Source: Notamacropus eugenii
Taxonomy: Eukaryota; Chordata; Mammalia; Diprotodontia; Macropodidae
Assembly: GCF_028372415.1 (NCBI RefSeq)
Contig: NC_092875.1
Span: 195,526,372-195,590,371, forward strand
Length of the DNA: 64,000 nucleotides
Direction: 5' to 3'
Of the stretch, positions 21,411 through 32,509 are shown one piece after another (within the stretch, counting starts at the first letter, position 1; each line of letters begins with the position of its first letter). Both the position numbers and the translations under genes were made by a program. The notes beneath the pieces were generated by a model, which saw only the letters and a list, made by a program, of their open reading frames with translations, made no database searches and was not told where the DNA came from.

Positions 21411-22015
21411 AATTTAATTGTTCCACCATCTTGCCTAAGATGATTAGAAAGAATATAGAGGAGCATGGAAAAGCTTGGGAAGGACCAGTGAGAACTGAAG
21501 CAGAGTCAGGAAAAACATACACACAATGACTAAACCAACGTAAATGTAACAACAACAAAAAAGGAAAGCTTGGCTCTGTTTAATTACGTTATTTGTTTGG
21601 TCCTATAGAAGGGGTCTAAGGATGCACCTCCATTTCTTCTTTTCAGAGGTAGAACGCTATGGGTATAGAACCCAGCATATACTATTAGACTTCTATGTTG
21701 ATTAATTGTACTTAACTGTTTTCCTCTTTTTAAAAATTCTTTCTTATAAATATTGGGTCTAGGAATAAAGGAGGGAGAGACATGTTGGAAAACAAAGGTG
21801 ATTAAAGGAAAAATAATTCCTTCCAGTACTCCGTTTTGTCAGTCTGTGCTGTGAAGGCATCATGCAAATCTTTAGACAAATAATACTCAATACTATTTTA
21901 AAGGAATAAAGTTGCATACCTAGGTAACTTTGGACCCTGTTAAAGTAATGGTGTGCAGATAGTGATTCAGCTGAAATTGATGAAGGCTAGAAAGGTATCT
22001 AGAAATGGTGAAATG
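21411..22015. other. Unassigned
   Basis: No recognised gene or repeat. Confidence 0.35.
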
Positions 22016-22280
22016 AAAGGAAAGAAAAAAATTAGGAATTTGGGAAGTTAGGGTGGAAGTTAGGAAGAAAGGAAATTAGAAAGGGAAGAAAAGGAATGAA
22101 GGAAAAATAAAGAGAAAGGGAGGGAGAGAGAGGAAGAAATCTAGGAAGAAAGAAAGAAAAAGGAAGGCAGAAAAAAGGAAAGAAGAGAGAAAAAGAGGGA
22201 AAGAGGAAGCAAGGAAAGGAAAAAGAGGAAGAAGGAAGAAAAAGAAGGAGAAAGAAAAAGAAAGAAAGGAAGAAAGAAAC
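22016..22280 (+). repeat. Long polypurine (GGAA/GAAA) tract
   Basis: About 265 bases of almost pure A/G on the plus strand with few pyrimidine breaks, built from irregular GAAA, GGAA and AGGAAG units. Such tracts can adopt triplex DNA. Confidence 0.75.
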
Positions 22281-22399
22281 TCATTAATTGTGCAAGTTGG
22301 TTAGCCAGGGATGGGTGTCAAGGGAATTGCATAAAGTGCCAGCAACAATATAGTCGATTTTCTATGAGCACAATGAGAATCTTAAAAATCATTTCTGTG

Positions 22400-22535
22400 C
22401 TCTCTGCCTTCCTTTTCTGCTGTATAGGCTAGAACAAGTCACTTCACTTCTCTGTCTCAGTTTTCCAATCTGCTAAATAAGAGAGTTGAACTCAATTATT
22501 TCTGAGGCATTATCCAATTGTAACATTCTTTGACA
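22400..22535 (+). repeat. MIR-family SINE fragment
   Basis: AACAAGTCACTTCACTTCTC, CAGTTTTCCAATCTGCTAAA and GAGTTGAACTCAATTATTTC. Confidence 0.5.
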
Positions 22536-22697
22536 TTTGATAATTGTTTCATCTTATGGGAAGATTTTGACAGTGATTATCTTTGATGCTAATACAAATT
22601 TATGAAATATGGAAATCTTATGCAGCAGTACCTTTTTAAGTAGGCACTAAAACAGAAAAAATCAAAATTAAAGTATTCATAAATCAACAAAGTTTTA
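22536..22697. other. Unassigned
   Basis: AT-rich; nothing seen. Confidence 0.35.

Positions 22698-22744
<47 letters not shown>
22698..22744. repeat. (TG)n(TA)n microsatellite
   Basis: A short TGTGTG run leads into about 19 uninterrupted TA units. The open frames reading through it (tyrosine/isoleucine repeats) are artefacts. Confidence 0.9.
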
Positions 22745-22747
<3 letters not shown>

Positions 22748-23020
22748 AAAAAAATGTAAAAAGGTACTTATGACAGTTTCCTGGTACCATGTGTGTTTCA
22801 AAGAACATGCGTGGTTATTCAGTATTGGTGTGCGTTCTCTAATGAATATGTTCTTCCATTTGTTCATTATTGTAGAATTTCTGTCTCCCCCCTCTGCTTT
22901 ATCTGAAACCAAATTGTTCACTTTTAAAAGTCACTTACATAAGTTATTTGGTCTGTTTAATTAAAGATATCTATTTCAGAAAATAAATGAAGAATTTTGA
23001 AAGATACCAAGCGTGTTTTC

Positions 23021-23023
<3 letters not shown>
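22745..23023. other. Unassigned
   Basis: Nothing recognised between the two microsatellites. Confidence 0.35.

Positions 23024-23092
<69 letters not shown>
23024..23092. repeat. (TC)n microsatellite
   Basis: About 34 near-perfect TC units. The long Leu-Ser or Arg-Glu frames across it are low-complexity translations. Confidence 0.95.
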
Positions 23093-23096
<4 letters not shown>

Positions 23097-23985
23097 CCTG
23101 CTTTCTGCCATTACACAGGGAGACATTGCAGATAAGTAAGACAGTGGGGCAACTGCTGGAGAATATGGGATACAATTAGGCAGGTAGAAGTGTTTGCCTT
23201 GCTAAGGAGAACAGCAACTTTTTCATATGAAATGGGGGTGAAGGAGATAGTGACAGAAGGCATCTGAAGGATGTGAATTGAGGAGTAGAAGAGGAGATCT
23301 TGGTAGATGGTCTTAACGGTTCTGGTGAATTAGGAAGCATAATTCACAACTGAGAAAATGGGGGAAGGGAGACTGGAGGTTGAGAAGGCATGAAAATGTC
23401 TGGAAAAACTACTGTGGTGAGTGGGAAAGTGAGTCACTTAAGGAAGCATAAAACAATCCCTTGCCACAATGAGGTCCCAGCTGAGATTATGTTACGTCAA
23501 TCTGTAGTGGACCAAGTCAGCAATGTTTTATGATCTTCACCTTCTTCAATTACCAGCACATGATTGGGTGCAAAGACAACAGATGATGTGACCAATGCAA
23601 AGCTGAAGATTATGGGGGCAAGATCAGTGATAGTATAAGTGGGCAAGTCATCTAAGTGAAGTGGATGGTGTAGAGTTGAACTGGTTTCCCAAGGGGTCAA
23701 GGTAAGAGAGGAGACTGTTGCCAGGACAAGAGTGATGGCTTGGGAAAGAACTGAAGGAAGGAGGAATTAGAGGTCACCATGAGGACAAAGAACTGAATTT
23801 GTATCTGCGAAAGCAGGACAGGGATAACTGCAGATTGTAATCAAATAATCAAATGTAATCCTGGAAATGGTACACTTGTGGGTCCAAGGTATGCCTATCT
23901 GTGTAGCTGTGGTGATGGGGTGCAGAAAATAAGCGAAAGTTGGAAAACTGAGAGGTTAGTGTGCTTAGGCAACTGTTATGTACAG
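23093..23985. other. Unassigned, about 0.9 kb
   Basis: Purine-leaning DNA with no recognised element or gene. Confidence 0.35.
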
Positions 23986-24080
23986 TAATAATATAATGTG
24001 TAAATATATAGTATAATATAGATAGTATAGTATAGTAATGCACAGTATAATATAGTATAACGTATAGTAATAGGGACACA
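23986..24080. repeat. Imperfect (TATAG/TAATA)n tract
   Basis: Repeated TATAGTATAATATAG-like units. Confidence 0.7.
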
Positions 24081-24234
24081 TAATAGATCCTCAATAAGCA
24101 TTTGTAGAATTCACTTGCATGGTTGTATTAAGCATAAAGTAATTTTCTCTTTTATAGGTATTGATTTAAGTATTATTACTAATGCTTAAACTTTATTGTC
24201 TTGTTTTTTGTTTTTTAATAAATGACAATCACTA

Positions 24235-24420
24235 AAATGCACATAGCACATTAAGGTTGGCAAAGTGCTTTAAAATATCTCATCTGATTTTCTAAGTAAG
24301 TGATAATATTTCCTTTTTGCTGGTGAGTGGATGACTAAGATTGGGAGAGGTTAAGAAACTAGGATCACAAGCTGGTAGCTATCTGAGGCAGGATTTAGGT
24401 TCTTTTCTTTTATTTTATCA
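24235..24420 (-). repeat. Ther1/MIR SINE, antisense
   Basis: GGCAAAGTGCTTTAAAATAT, CTCATCTGATTTTCTAAGTA, GAGAGGTTAAGAAACTAGGA, AGCTATCTGAGGCAGGATTT. Confidence 0.6.
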
Positions 24421-24629
24421 TGAGCACATTCATGATTTACTCATTCAGCGTTTCCCCTCTTTACACTTTTCTAGTCTCCCCCTCTACAAGCACCCAGAGA
24501 TGCAGTTCCAATTTTACAATGAATATAAGTAGACAAATAGAATTTAAAAATTTACATGCAAATTTCAAGAGCATGTGTGTGTAAAATGGAGTAAAATTGT
24601 AAATAGACATTAACAAAGCACTTTATTTG
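24421..24629. other. Unassigned
   Basis: Nothing recognised. Confidence 0.35.
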
Positions 24630-24910
24630 GGAATGTCATCTCCTCCATAAGATCTCCCCTGATTTCATTCAAATAGATGTACTTCTTTCCTCCTTTGAAC
24701 TTGCTTATTATTTTTACCTGCCATTTAACACTTTTCCATCCTTAGCTTTGTAGCAGTTACTTATGACTCGTTTTCTCCTCTCCTCCACCCCACTCTCCCA
24801 AATGATAACCTTGAGGGCAGGAATTATGCCTGTATTCATCTTTCATGTTCCTTAAGTCCTAGGACAATTCCTCGCACATAGATTGTATTCAATAAATGTT
24901 TAATGAAATA
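24630..24910 (+). repeat. L2 3' region
   Basis: AATGTCATCTCCTCCATAAG, ATCTCCCCTGATTTCATTCA, CTTGAGGGCAGGAATTATGC, CACATAGATTGTATTCAATA then AATGTTTAATGAA. One of the clearest L2 tails here. Confidence 0.75.
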
Positions 24911-24970
24911 GCAATAGAATCCAAATGGAATCAAATTCAGTTAAATAGGTGGCATCTCAGTCACACACAT

Positions 24971-24972
<2 letters not shown>

Positions 24973-25008
<36 letters not shown>
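24973..25008. repeat. (GT)n microsatellite
   Basis: About 18 perfect GT units. Confidence 0.95.
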
Positions 25009-25010
<2 letters not shown>

Positions 25011-25937
25011 TTTTAAATCCTGAGATATTTTTTAGACCAAGTCACATGTCTTAAACAAAAGTGCAATTTTAAGAGATATCTGTTTCCCAAAATGTGGCCT
25101 TTTTTTAATTTAATTTTATTTTTTTTTATGAAAAGAGCTCTGGGTGTGTGGTGTGTGAAACCATCCTACTTTGAAACTTCCCCAAATGCAAACTTGCACT
25201 CATTTCATGAGTTGTAATGAGTGTTTCTCACATCCTGACTTCTTGAAGAAATATACGTGCTTTCTCAGGCATGGAAATGTGACTCTCTGGTGCCAAGTTT
25301 AACAGCTGATTCTGTATAACCACATAATTCCAGGTTCTTGGGAGGAGAGAGATTTAAATGCAAACAAATGGTAGGATATAGAGTTGCCCAAGTCACTATG
25401 CAGGGTGGAGTTGATAAAGCTTCAGCCTCTGTGTTCATGGCATGCATTTTTTGAGAGTTATATTAAAGAAAAAGTCATGAGGTTATTAAGAAAACTGTAG
25501 ATTTAATTTAGATTATTTTCACAGCTACTCACATATATTTGGCTATGTCAGTGCCTGCAGCCCCCAAAGATGGGAAAACTGCCTAACCCTAAGAACCCTG
25601 GGACTTATGGAGTGAGGATTGGAGTTGCAGTGGCAGCCAGCCAGAGCTGTATTAGAAATCCTGGCAGTCTCTGAGCACTGTCTTCAATGGGCCATAGTGG
25701 TTACCTAAATGGAAGGGCCCACTGTTTAAAGGCTCCATTCTCTTTAACAGTACACTATTGCCTGATTCCTTGATTATCCTCTCTAAGGCAAGCATATTCT
25801 CCTCAGAAGTGGGGGGGAGTTTCCATTTCAGTGAATTAAAGGAGCCATTAGTTTTAGTCCTGAAATTATAGGAGAATCAAAAAATTGTTTAGGTAACCAC
25901 TTCAGTTTTTAAAAGGATCTTCATGAAGAGGGAATTC
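25009..25937. other. Unassigned, about 0.9 kb
   Basis: No recognised repeat or gene. 25530-25700 is GC-richer than its surroundings, with no coding signal. Confidence 0.35.
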
Positions 25938-26032
25938 CTTTCTTCCTTCCTTCCTTCCTTCCTTCCTTCCTTCCTTCCTTCCTTCCTTCCTTCCTTCCTT
26001 CCTTCCTTCCTTCCTTCCTTCCTTCCTTCCTT
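25938..26032. repeat. (TTCC)n microsatellite
   Basis: About 23 TTCC units, nearly perfect. The apparent Leu-Pro-Ser-Phe repeat protein across it is not a gene. Confidence 0.95.
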
Positions 26033-26104
26033 TTTTCTTTCATCAATCCATTCAACACTTATTTATCAACATTTCCTTATTCCTCCATCAACTAGAGTCC
26101 TTCA

Positions 26105-26365
26105 CCTGCAATCTCTTTGGTACTTTGGATAAAGTCCTGGGTCTGGAATCAGGAAGACCTGAATTCAAATCTGTCCTTAGATGCTTACTAGCTGTGGGAC
26201 CAGGGTCAAGTCACTTAAGTCTGTTTGCCTCAGTTTCCTCAACTGTAAAATTGGGATAGCACAAGTACCTACCTCATGGATTGTTGTAATGATCAAATAA
26301 GATAACAGTTGTAAAGCATGTGTCGCAGTGCCTGGGCACATAGTAGATGCTACATAAATGACCTT
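26105..26365 (+). repeat. Ther1/MIR SINE
   Basis: Near-complete: GTCTGGAATCAGGAAGACCT, GAATTCAAATCTGTCCTTAG, GTCAAGTCACTTAAGTCTGT, CAGTTTCCTCAACTGTAAAA, CCTACCTCATGGATTGTTGT and ATAGTAGATGCTACATAAAT. Confidence 0.7.
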
Positions 26366-26381
26366 CCCCACTCTATTATAG

Positions 26382-26382
<1 letters not shown>

Positions 26383-26421
<39 letters not shown>
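26383..26421. repeat. (CA)n microsatellite
   Basis: About 19 CA units directly after the Ther1 tail. Confidence 0.95.
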
Positions 26422-26425
<4 letters not shown>

Positions 26426-26429
26426 ATTT

Positions 26430-26625
26430 TTTTTTGCCTTCTGGATTCTAAAGTTCTTAAAGGGAGGGACTGTTTCATTTTTCTCTTGGTATCCCCAATA
26501 CCTAGCATAGTGCCTGATATATAGTGGGCACTTAAAAAAAGTTTGTTAATTCATTGATTCAGCACTTAGCATAGTGCCTGGTATATAGCAGGCACTTAAT
26601 AAATGCTTATTGATTGACTTAACAG
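26430..26625 (+). repeat. L2 3' end with a repeated terminus
   Basis: CTTAAAGGGAGGGACTGTTT leads into two tandem versions of the L2 terminus: CTAGCATAGTGCCTGATATA...TTAATTCATTGATT, then TTAGCATAGTGCCTGGTATA...GCTTATTGATTGAC. Confidence 0.65.
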
Positions 26626-26629
26626 TTTA

Positions 26630-26720
26630 TGAAGCACTTTCAATGTACAGAGTACTAGTGCTAGCTTCTGGTGAAATAGTTTAGATAAGACATGATCCAG
26701 TCCTCTCAGAGCTCACATTT
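26630..26720 (-). repeat. L2 3' end, antisense
   Basis: TTATGAAGCACTTTCAATGT, ATCCAGTCCTCTCAGAGCTC. Confidence 0.5.
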
Positions 26721-26984
26721 AGGAAAAAAAAAACATTCTTGAGGTGTTGTCTTGTGAAGGCATGGTCTTTTTCCCCTTCTTACTCATTATCATGTTGTTA
26801 TACTTATGCTGGTGTACTGACTTTTTTGAGAGGCAGGAGATCTATAGTTCAATCTTGACTTTCTTAAAGTCTGGCTGTCTTTTGAGCATCCCCTTAACTA
26901 TTCAGTGGCTCAATTTCCTCAAGTGAAAGGTGGGAACAATGATTCTAATCACCATATGTACAGAAAAGGATGTTGTGCAAATAG
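26721..26984. other. Unassigned
   Basis: 26830-26945 may be a decayed sense MIR (GGCTCAATTTCCTCAAGTGA). Otherwise nothing. Confidence 0.3.
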
Positions 26985-27130
26985 AACATTATCATAGAAT
27001 ATTAGAGTTTAAAGAGACCTTTACAACCATCAAATCAAACCCTTCATTTTAGAAATGAAACAGAGGTACAGAGAGTGTAAATGATTTCCCCAGGGTTAAA
27101 TAGAGTATTTAAAATCTTTATTTACTGTAG
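26985..27130 (-). repeat. MIR-family SINE, antisense
   Basis: TTCATTTTAGAAATGAAACA, GATTTCCCCAGGGTTAAATA. Confidence 0.5.
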
Positions 27131-27139
27131 AAGCAAGAT

Positions 27140-27400
27140 CAAGTCTTAGCCCCTTCCTTAGGGCTTCGCTGACTCAACCAACTACTCCTTATCTTTTTCT
27201 TCTCTGAACCCCTTATGTGTTTATAGAATACCCCACCACTTAGCACTGTGTTCTCTTTAATGGTTTCATGTTTTTTTCATCTTTTCTCCCCAACTAGGCT
27301 ACAAGATCCTAGTGGGGAGGGATGAGATGTAAGTTTCTTGCATCCTATACAATTCTATGGAGAATGCAAGTATCATGTAGGTATTCAATAAATATTTTCC
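27140..27400 (+). repeat. L2 3' region
   Basis: TCTGAACCCCTTATGTGTTT, ACTAGGCTACAAGATCCTAG, CATGTAGGTATTCAATAAAT. Confidence 0.55.
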
Positions 27401-27512
27401 CATTGATTTAAAAGCATGTTCAAGAGAATGCATGCTTTTAAAATTAATTTTAGCAGTCGCTAAGGAAAAAGAAACACTCAGCATCTTATTTTTGCCTAAC
27501 ACAATGAGAAAA

Positions 27513-27755
27513 GGGTAGCTATTGGCTCAGTGGATAGATGCTGATCCTGAAATCAGGAAGACTCATCTCCCTGAGTTCAAATCTAGAGCTTTGTGATCTT
27601 GGGCAAGTCACTTAATCCTATTTGCCTCAGTTTCCTCATCTGTAAAATGAGGTAGAGAAGGAAATGGTAAACTACTCCATTGTCTTTGCCAAGAAAATCC
27701 CAAATGGGGTCCCAAGGAGTCAGTCGTTATTGAAAACTACTATGTAACAAAAAAT
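27513..27755 (+). mobile_element. Mar1/WSINE1-type SINE
   Basis: GGGTAGCTATTGGCTCAGTG, GGCAAGTCACTTAATCCTAT, CAGTTTCCTCATCTGTAAAA, TGTCTTTGCCAAGAAAATCC and GGGGTCCCAAGGAGTCAGTC. The tail ends in an A-rich stretch. Confidence 0.75.
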
Positions 27756-29104
27756 TAGATAAGTTTTACATTTAGCCCTTTTCAAATTAAAATTAAAATT
27801 AAAAATGACTATCTTGCTCCACCCCAGTAAATGACAGAAGTTATCCATTCATGGGGGAGGAGTTGAGTGTGGCTAGAATGAGGGAGTGGAAGGGGAGAAG
27901 GGTTGAATTCATAGTTTCTATGAGTAGAATTAACAAACTCTTGTTCACCTTTTTGTAATCCTATTTTTCATTCATTCATTCATTTATTTATTATTCATTC
28001 ATTAATTTATCTATTGCATACATAGCAGATTTGCAATTGTAAATTAAGGTCGCTGTGGTGGTAGAAGAAGAAACCTAAAAAACCACTACCTCTAAACCTG
28101 CCTAGAACAATAAATAAAACTTGTGTAACACAAGCTATGGAGTTATTTTTCTAACCTGTATTCAAACTGTTTGACTGAGTCCCCAGAGGGTGGCTGTTTC
28201 TCCTCCTCCAGGTACTAAGGGTAATCCAAAGGGAGGATTTTTTTTTTTTTTTTTGGATTATTGCTCATAAGCCCCATCAGACTGTTTCTCCCATGATAAT
28301 CAGTTGATATGAATTGATCAGCTAGTCTTAGTTAGTTTATAGAAAGAGTTATTTACTAAGGTGCTATGATAAAAACAGTCTAAAACATCCCCACCCAAAA
28401 ATTCATGATATACTTTCCCACTAGTATATATGGATTCCAGGGGAAAATGAGAGCTTGGAGAGCACACTTATAAGAAGGTAACTCATAGGTTCTGGTTACT
28501 GACAGTTCTTTTTTCCCCTTCATGGGATACTTATGAAGTTCACTTCAAGCATGGTAAAGCTCTTCAGCTGGGATCTTTTTGGACTCCTTGAAGATGACTT
28601 CCCTTAGTGTTCCTAATAGATGCAGACATTGTTGCCAGTCAGTCCTCTTCTAGGGACATTACTAGGTTGCCAATGAAAGAGTCTAAATCCTCTGGCCCTC
28701 TGAATTTTACAAGGTCCTTCTTTGGTCAAAATCAGGGAAGGGGGGAATGTGGAAGGTAGTCTTCTAGATAACACCATTTTCTATCAGCAACTTTGCTTGG
28801 TTTCCACTCTGGAATGGCAGACCTCTTCCAGCAAGGTGATCAGCTGAAATCTCATCGCTATGGTTTTTGGTACTCAACACCACCTCAGCTCCCTCAGTAG
28901 CCTCTCCTTTCTGATTGGAGGGATGGAGGGTAGAACAATAAAGTCCTTCCAAAGCCATTCATTCATTCATTTATTAATAGAGGGTGCATATTTCCAGAAC
29001 TTTCCAGGTAACTCTATTTTCCATCAACAATTCTGTTTGGTTTTGACTTCATGGAAATATCCTATCCCTTTTTCCCCCACCTCCATCTTCTTTTTAGCTT
29101 CCTT
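27756..29104. other. Unassigned, about 1.3 kb
   Basis: No gene recognised. Contains (ATTC)n at about 27968-28005, a T-run near 28240-28256 and a second TTCATTCATTCATT at about 28960-28973. Confidence 0.4.
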
Positions 29105-29512
29105 TTGTGCACTGACTTTTCCTCCACTAGACTGTAAATTTGGAGGGGGGGTTGCTATATTTTTGTCATTTGTATTTGTATCCAAAGTGCTTCTCACTGT
29201 GCCTGGCACACCTTGCTGTTCAGTCGTTTCAGTCGTGTCTGTCTCTTTGTGACCCCATTTGGGATTTTCTTGGCAGAGATACTGAAGTGGTTTGTCATTT
29301 CCTTCTCCAGCTCATTTGACAGATGAGGAAACTAAGGTAACAGGGTTCAAATGACTTGCCCAGGGTCATACAGCTACTGAATGTCTGAAGTTGGATTTGA
29401 ATTCAGGAAGATGAGTCTTCTGGATTCCAGGTCGGGCACTCTAGCCACCATATCACTTAGCTCTTTTGTCTGTCACATAGTAGGCACTTAATAGGTGTTT
29501 ATTGAACTGAGG
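29105..29512 (+). repeat. L2 3' end split by a Mar1 SINE
   Basis: 29105-29212 (CACTAGACTGTAAATTTGGA, TCTCACTGTGCCTGGCACAC) and 29463-29512 (TGTCACATAGTAGGCACTTA, ATAGGTGTTTATTGAAC) are one L2 tail with the Mar1 at 29213-29462 inside. Confidence 0.65.
29213..29462 (-). mobile_element. Mar1/WSINE1-type SINE, antisense
   Basis: TTGCTGTTCAGTCGTTTCAG, CTCTTTGTGACCCCATTTGG, TTCTTGGCAGAGATACTGAA, GCCCAGGGTCATACAGCTAC, ACCATATCACTTAGCT. Well preserved. Confidence 0.75.
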
Positions 29513-29720
29513 AAAGGAAGAAGCATTTATTAAGTGCCTACTACATGCCAGGCCCTATGCTAAGCCTTTATACACATTATCTCATTTGATCTTCACAACA
29601 ACCCTGTTAGGTTAGAGATATTATTCCGATTTTACAGATGAGGAAATGAGGAAAACAGAATTATCTGGAGTCATGAAACTAGTGTCTGAAGCTGGACTGA
29701 ACTCAGGCCTTCCTTAATGG
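29513..29720 (-). repeat. Ther1/MIR SINE, antisense
   Basis: CATTTATTAAGTGCCTACTA, CACATTATCTCATTTGATCT, TCACAACAACCCTGTTAGGT, TTTTACAGATGAGGAAATGA, CTGAACTCAGGCCTTCC. Confidence 0.7.
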
Positions 29721-29724
29721 AGAC

Positions 29725-29985
29725 CAGAAATGTCAAACATGGGGCTCACTTGCTGTATGTTTACTACATCACTACCAAGTATGACAGAGAAACCAGATTA
29801 AAATGAAGTTAGGGAATACTTAACAAAACAACAATATAATCAATCATAGATAACATTACATTTTAAAATGAAGCCAGTATGAGGCCCAGATGAATCCTTT
29901 TTAAGTGATTCATTGATTTAGTTAATTGACTTACTGATTAAGGCTAGTGGCCCCCATTTTTATTAGGGTTTGACCCCATTTCTCT
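29725..29985. mobile_element. hAT-type MITE (probable)
   Basis: Left end CAGAAATGTCAAACATGGGG and right end ...GGGTTTGACCCCATTTCTC are approximate inverted repeats, with internal AGAAACCAGATTAAAATGAA. I could not define a clear 8-bp duplication. No transposase. Confidence 0.5.
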
Positions 29986-32509
29986 AAGCCTACCTTTCTG
30001 TTCACTGCAAAAGCTAGCCTCCCCAGTTAGTTTGGGTAGGGAGGAGACCGAGGCTTTACTCCTGTTCCCTTAATTTGAGTGATTCCTCCAAGGTACTTGG
30101 CTGGCACTGTTCTCTGTTTTCTCCCTATTTCAAATTAGCCTACATTTTATATAACACCAACAGGGTATGACCCAGTTTCCTTAGCCAATTACAACACACT
30201 TCCTTTGTGTCATCATTTTATTTTATCCAGCGGCCTTCACTCCTTTCATATTAAGTAAGGGCTTTTTGGGGAATCTAATTAAAATGCCTTTGACTGATTG
30301 ATTAATTGATTGATTGGAAGTCTGAGCTCTCTGCAGTTATTGAGGTAGGAATATGGGACTCTCCCTTTTCACTTGAATTTCCTAGCATGTGAAATCTTTA
30401 AGGAAAAACATACAAATTATTTTTAGTGTTATATTTTTACCTCCAGCGTAATGACAAATGAAACTGTTTATAAATACAGTACAGCTTAACTCCTTTTTTT
30501 TTGCAGAGGTGGAGGCATAACCTTGTATATATTATCATTATTAATTGATATGTTCATCTCTTTTGCTAAACAGCTTCTTTTCCTCATCTCTTTTTTCTTT
30601 TTTGTAACAAAGGATACCTCTTTGGGCACAATAGATCAGAAAAATACATTAGAAATTAAAGGAAAAATAAAAATAAAATATCCATCAGCAATTTTTTTTA
30701 ATAGTACAGAGAAGCTGGCTAATATTATGTCTATCAGAATGTGACCTGGGAAATGGAACTCTGAATCAGTCTCCCAGTGTCTGTGACTGCTTTCTTTATT
30801 TTCCCACTCTGTGCCTGGGATTGCTTATCTGTCACATGAAGGATTAATGTTCATCCTTTCTTTGGAAAGCACTTTGAAATCCTCCCTTGAAAAGTGCTGG
30901 GCTGTTCCTGTTATTATTAATATTACAATATACTTGTTACGAAAGTGGCCCCAGCTTGGGATGGAAAAAATTAGCAGTCTTTCCCTGATGTGATTGTAAC
31001 CTGTGAGTGGGTCAGTTTTCCTTTGGAGCTGACTGTGGTGAGCCTAGGCTACCCACTGTAGCTCCCTTTCTGATGACAGGCCTGGGGTCAGCCAGTTGAG
31101 GTCAGGAGTGGGCTCTGTGCACGAAACACTTTGGGAAGCCTCCAGCTAGTGGAGCTGGGGCGCTTCCAAACCCATCCTGTGCCAGATGGAAAATGAAGCC
31201 TGAGTCTGTCTGAGGGAAGCCCAGCATGGGGGATCTGAGCTCCTGCCTTCCCCTTCATTCATATTTTGTCTGAGCCTCGTTTATATTCTTTATTGCCCAC
31301 CGCTAACCGCAAGCTCTTTCCAAAGCCCAGGGACGTTGCCCTTTTGGCTTCAAATCCTGCAATTCCGAAGGAAACTTAGATTTTTTTTTTTCTTAATGTC
31401 TCCTTGGCCTGATTTCCCTCCTAGAGAGAAGGAGAATAGACAGGCCTTGTGCCTTGGTGAGTTCACCTCCACTAATTCTTTTCACATTCAAGGGAGGATC
31501 TCTGACAGGGCCTGATGCTCCAGACCCCTAGCCTGGGCTGGATCAGACACTAGAGCAGTAGACTTCAGGCTACAGCAGTGTGTTGATAATCCCCTGGGCC
31601 CATTCCTGTTTTCATTTTGCTGAAGACTGAAGTGGGATATTGTGCAGAAGACAATAGCCATAATACTGTTATCTTGATTCCTACCCTCTACTCCTTAGCA
31701 TAGATGCAGACACACATGTGCCTGTATGTCTTCTATCCCTGCACCTCTGAGGAAGCAAGTTATCCCCATGTCTGCTGCCTGTCCTATGGGAATTAGTAAC
31801 GAATCTATACAATACACTAACCTACAGATTAAATTATTTGAGAAAGCATTCCTTTTTTGATAACCGCGCAGATCCATCTGTTGCTGTTTTTCAGGCTGGT
31901 AACCAGATCTCCCCCAGCCCAGTAAACATTCTCTCCCTCATCCTTCCTCTCCCCCCACCCCTTCTCCCCTCCCTTAGCCTTTGCTCTTTGATGCACAAAG
32001 ATATGGAGGGTCGTCTGTCCCTGAAAACTCCAGGGCACTTACTGAGGCTCAGCTTTCATTTATTATTTCTTTGGCTGCTTTTACTGTTACTGCTTTGGTA
32101 CAGTTAAAGAAAGGGGAGGGGAAGAGGTTGAGGAGAAGGTCAGCCTATTGTGCAGTCTGTAGGTCTTGTATATTTGCCCTTCCTGAGTCTGTTTACTCTC
32201 TGAATCACTTGACATGCTGCACATTCTTTAAAAAAAAAAGAAAAGTAAAAACCTACATCTTTGCTCAGCAGTCCCTGGTCGCTAGGGTGACACACAAAGT
32301 AACCTAGCTAGAGGAACTGCTCAAGGACTTTGTTTTGGCTTTCAATATCCTAGCCTTCGAGGGGTTATTGGGGAGGAGGGGGATAGTCTCCTCAAGTCAG
32401 GATTTTTGCCTGAAATTAATAATCTAGTGGTATTTTCTTTTAAATCTAATTCAGTCCAAAGGATATTGTAGAAGAGATTGTTTTGTACAAGGGATTATGT
32501 TCATTAGAA
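29986..32509. other. Longest low-repeat interval, about 2.5 kb
   Basis: I recognise almost no interspersed repeats here, unlike the rest of the window. 31020-31370 and 31860-32000 are GC-richer. 32278-32291 (GTCGCTAGGGTGAC) resembles an RFX-type site. The open frames (such as 31838-32107 and 31981-32307 plus) overlap one another and have no recognised domains or convincing splice context. It is a candidate for conserved non-coding DNA, not shown to be a gene. Confidence 0.4.

Noticed and set aside
22957..23179. Open frames with Arg-Glu or Leu-Ser repeats
   Set aside because: Translation of a (TC)n microsatellite in both directions.
25938..26032. Regular short repeats that could suggest CRISPR
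   Set aside because: Pure tetranucleotide array with no spacers, in a mammalian genome.
25923..26132. Leu-Pro-Ser-Phe repeat protein
   Set aside because: Translation of (TTCC)n. No promoter, splice or domain evidence.
28860..29252. 130-codon plus-strand frame
   Set aside because: Runs through an L2 tail into a Mar1 SINE; not a gene.
30489..30744. T-rich tract plus GCAG near 30490-30506 as a possible splice acceptor before an open frame
   Set aside because: The following frame has no recognised domain and no convincing donor; chance match is likely.
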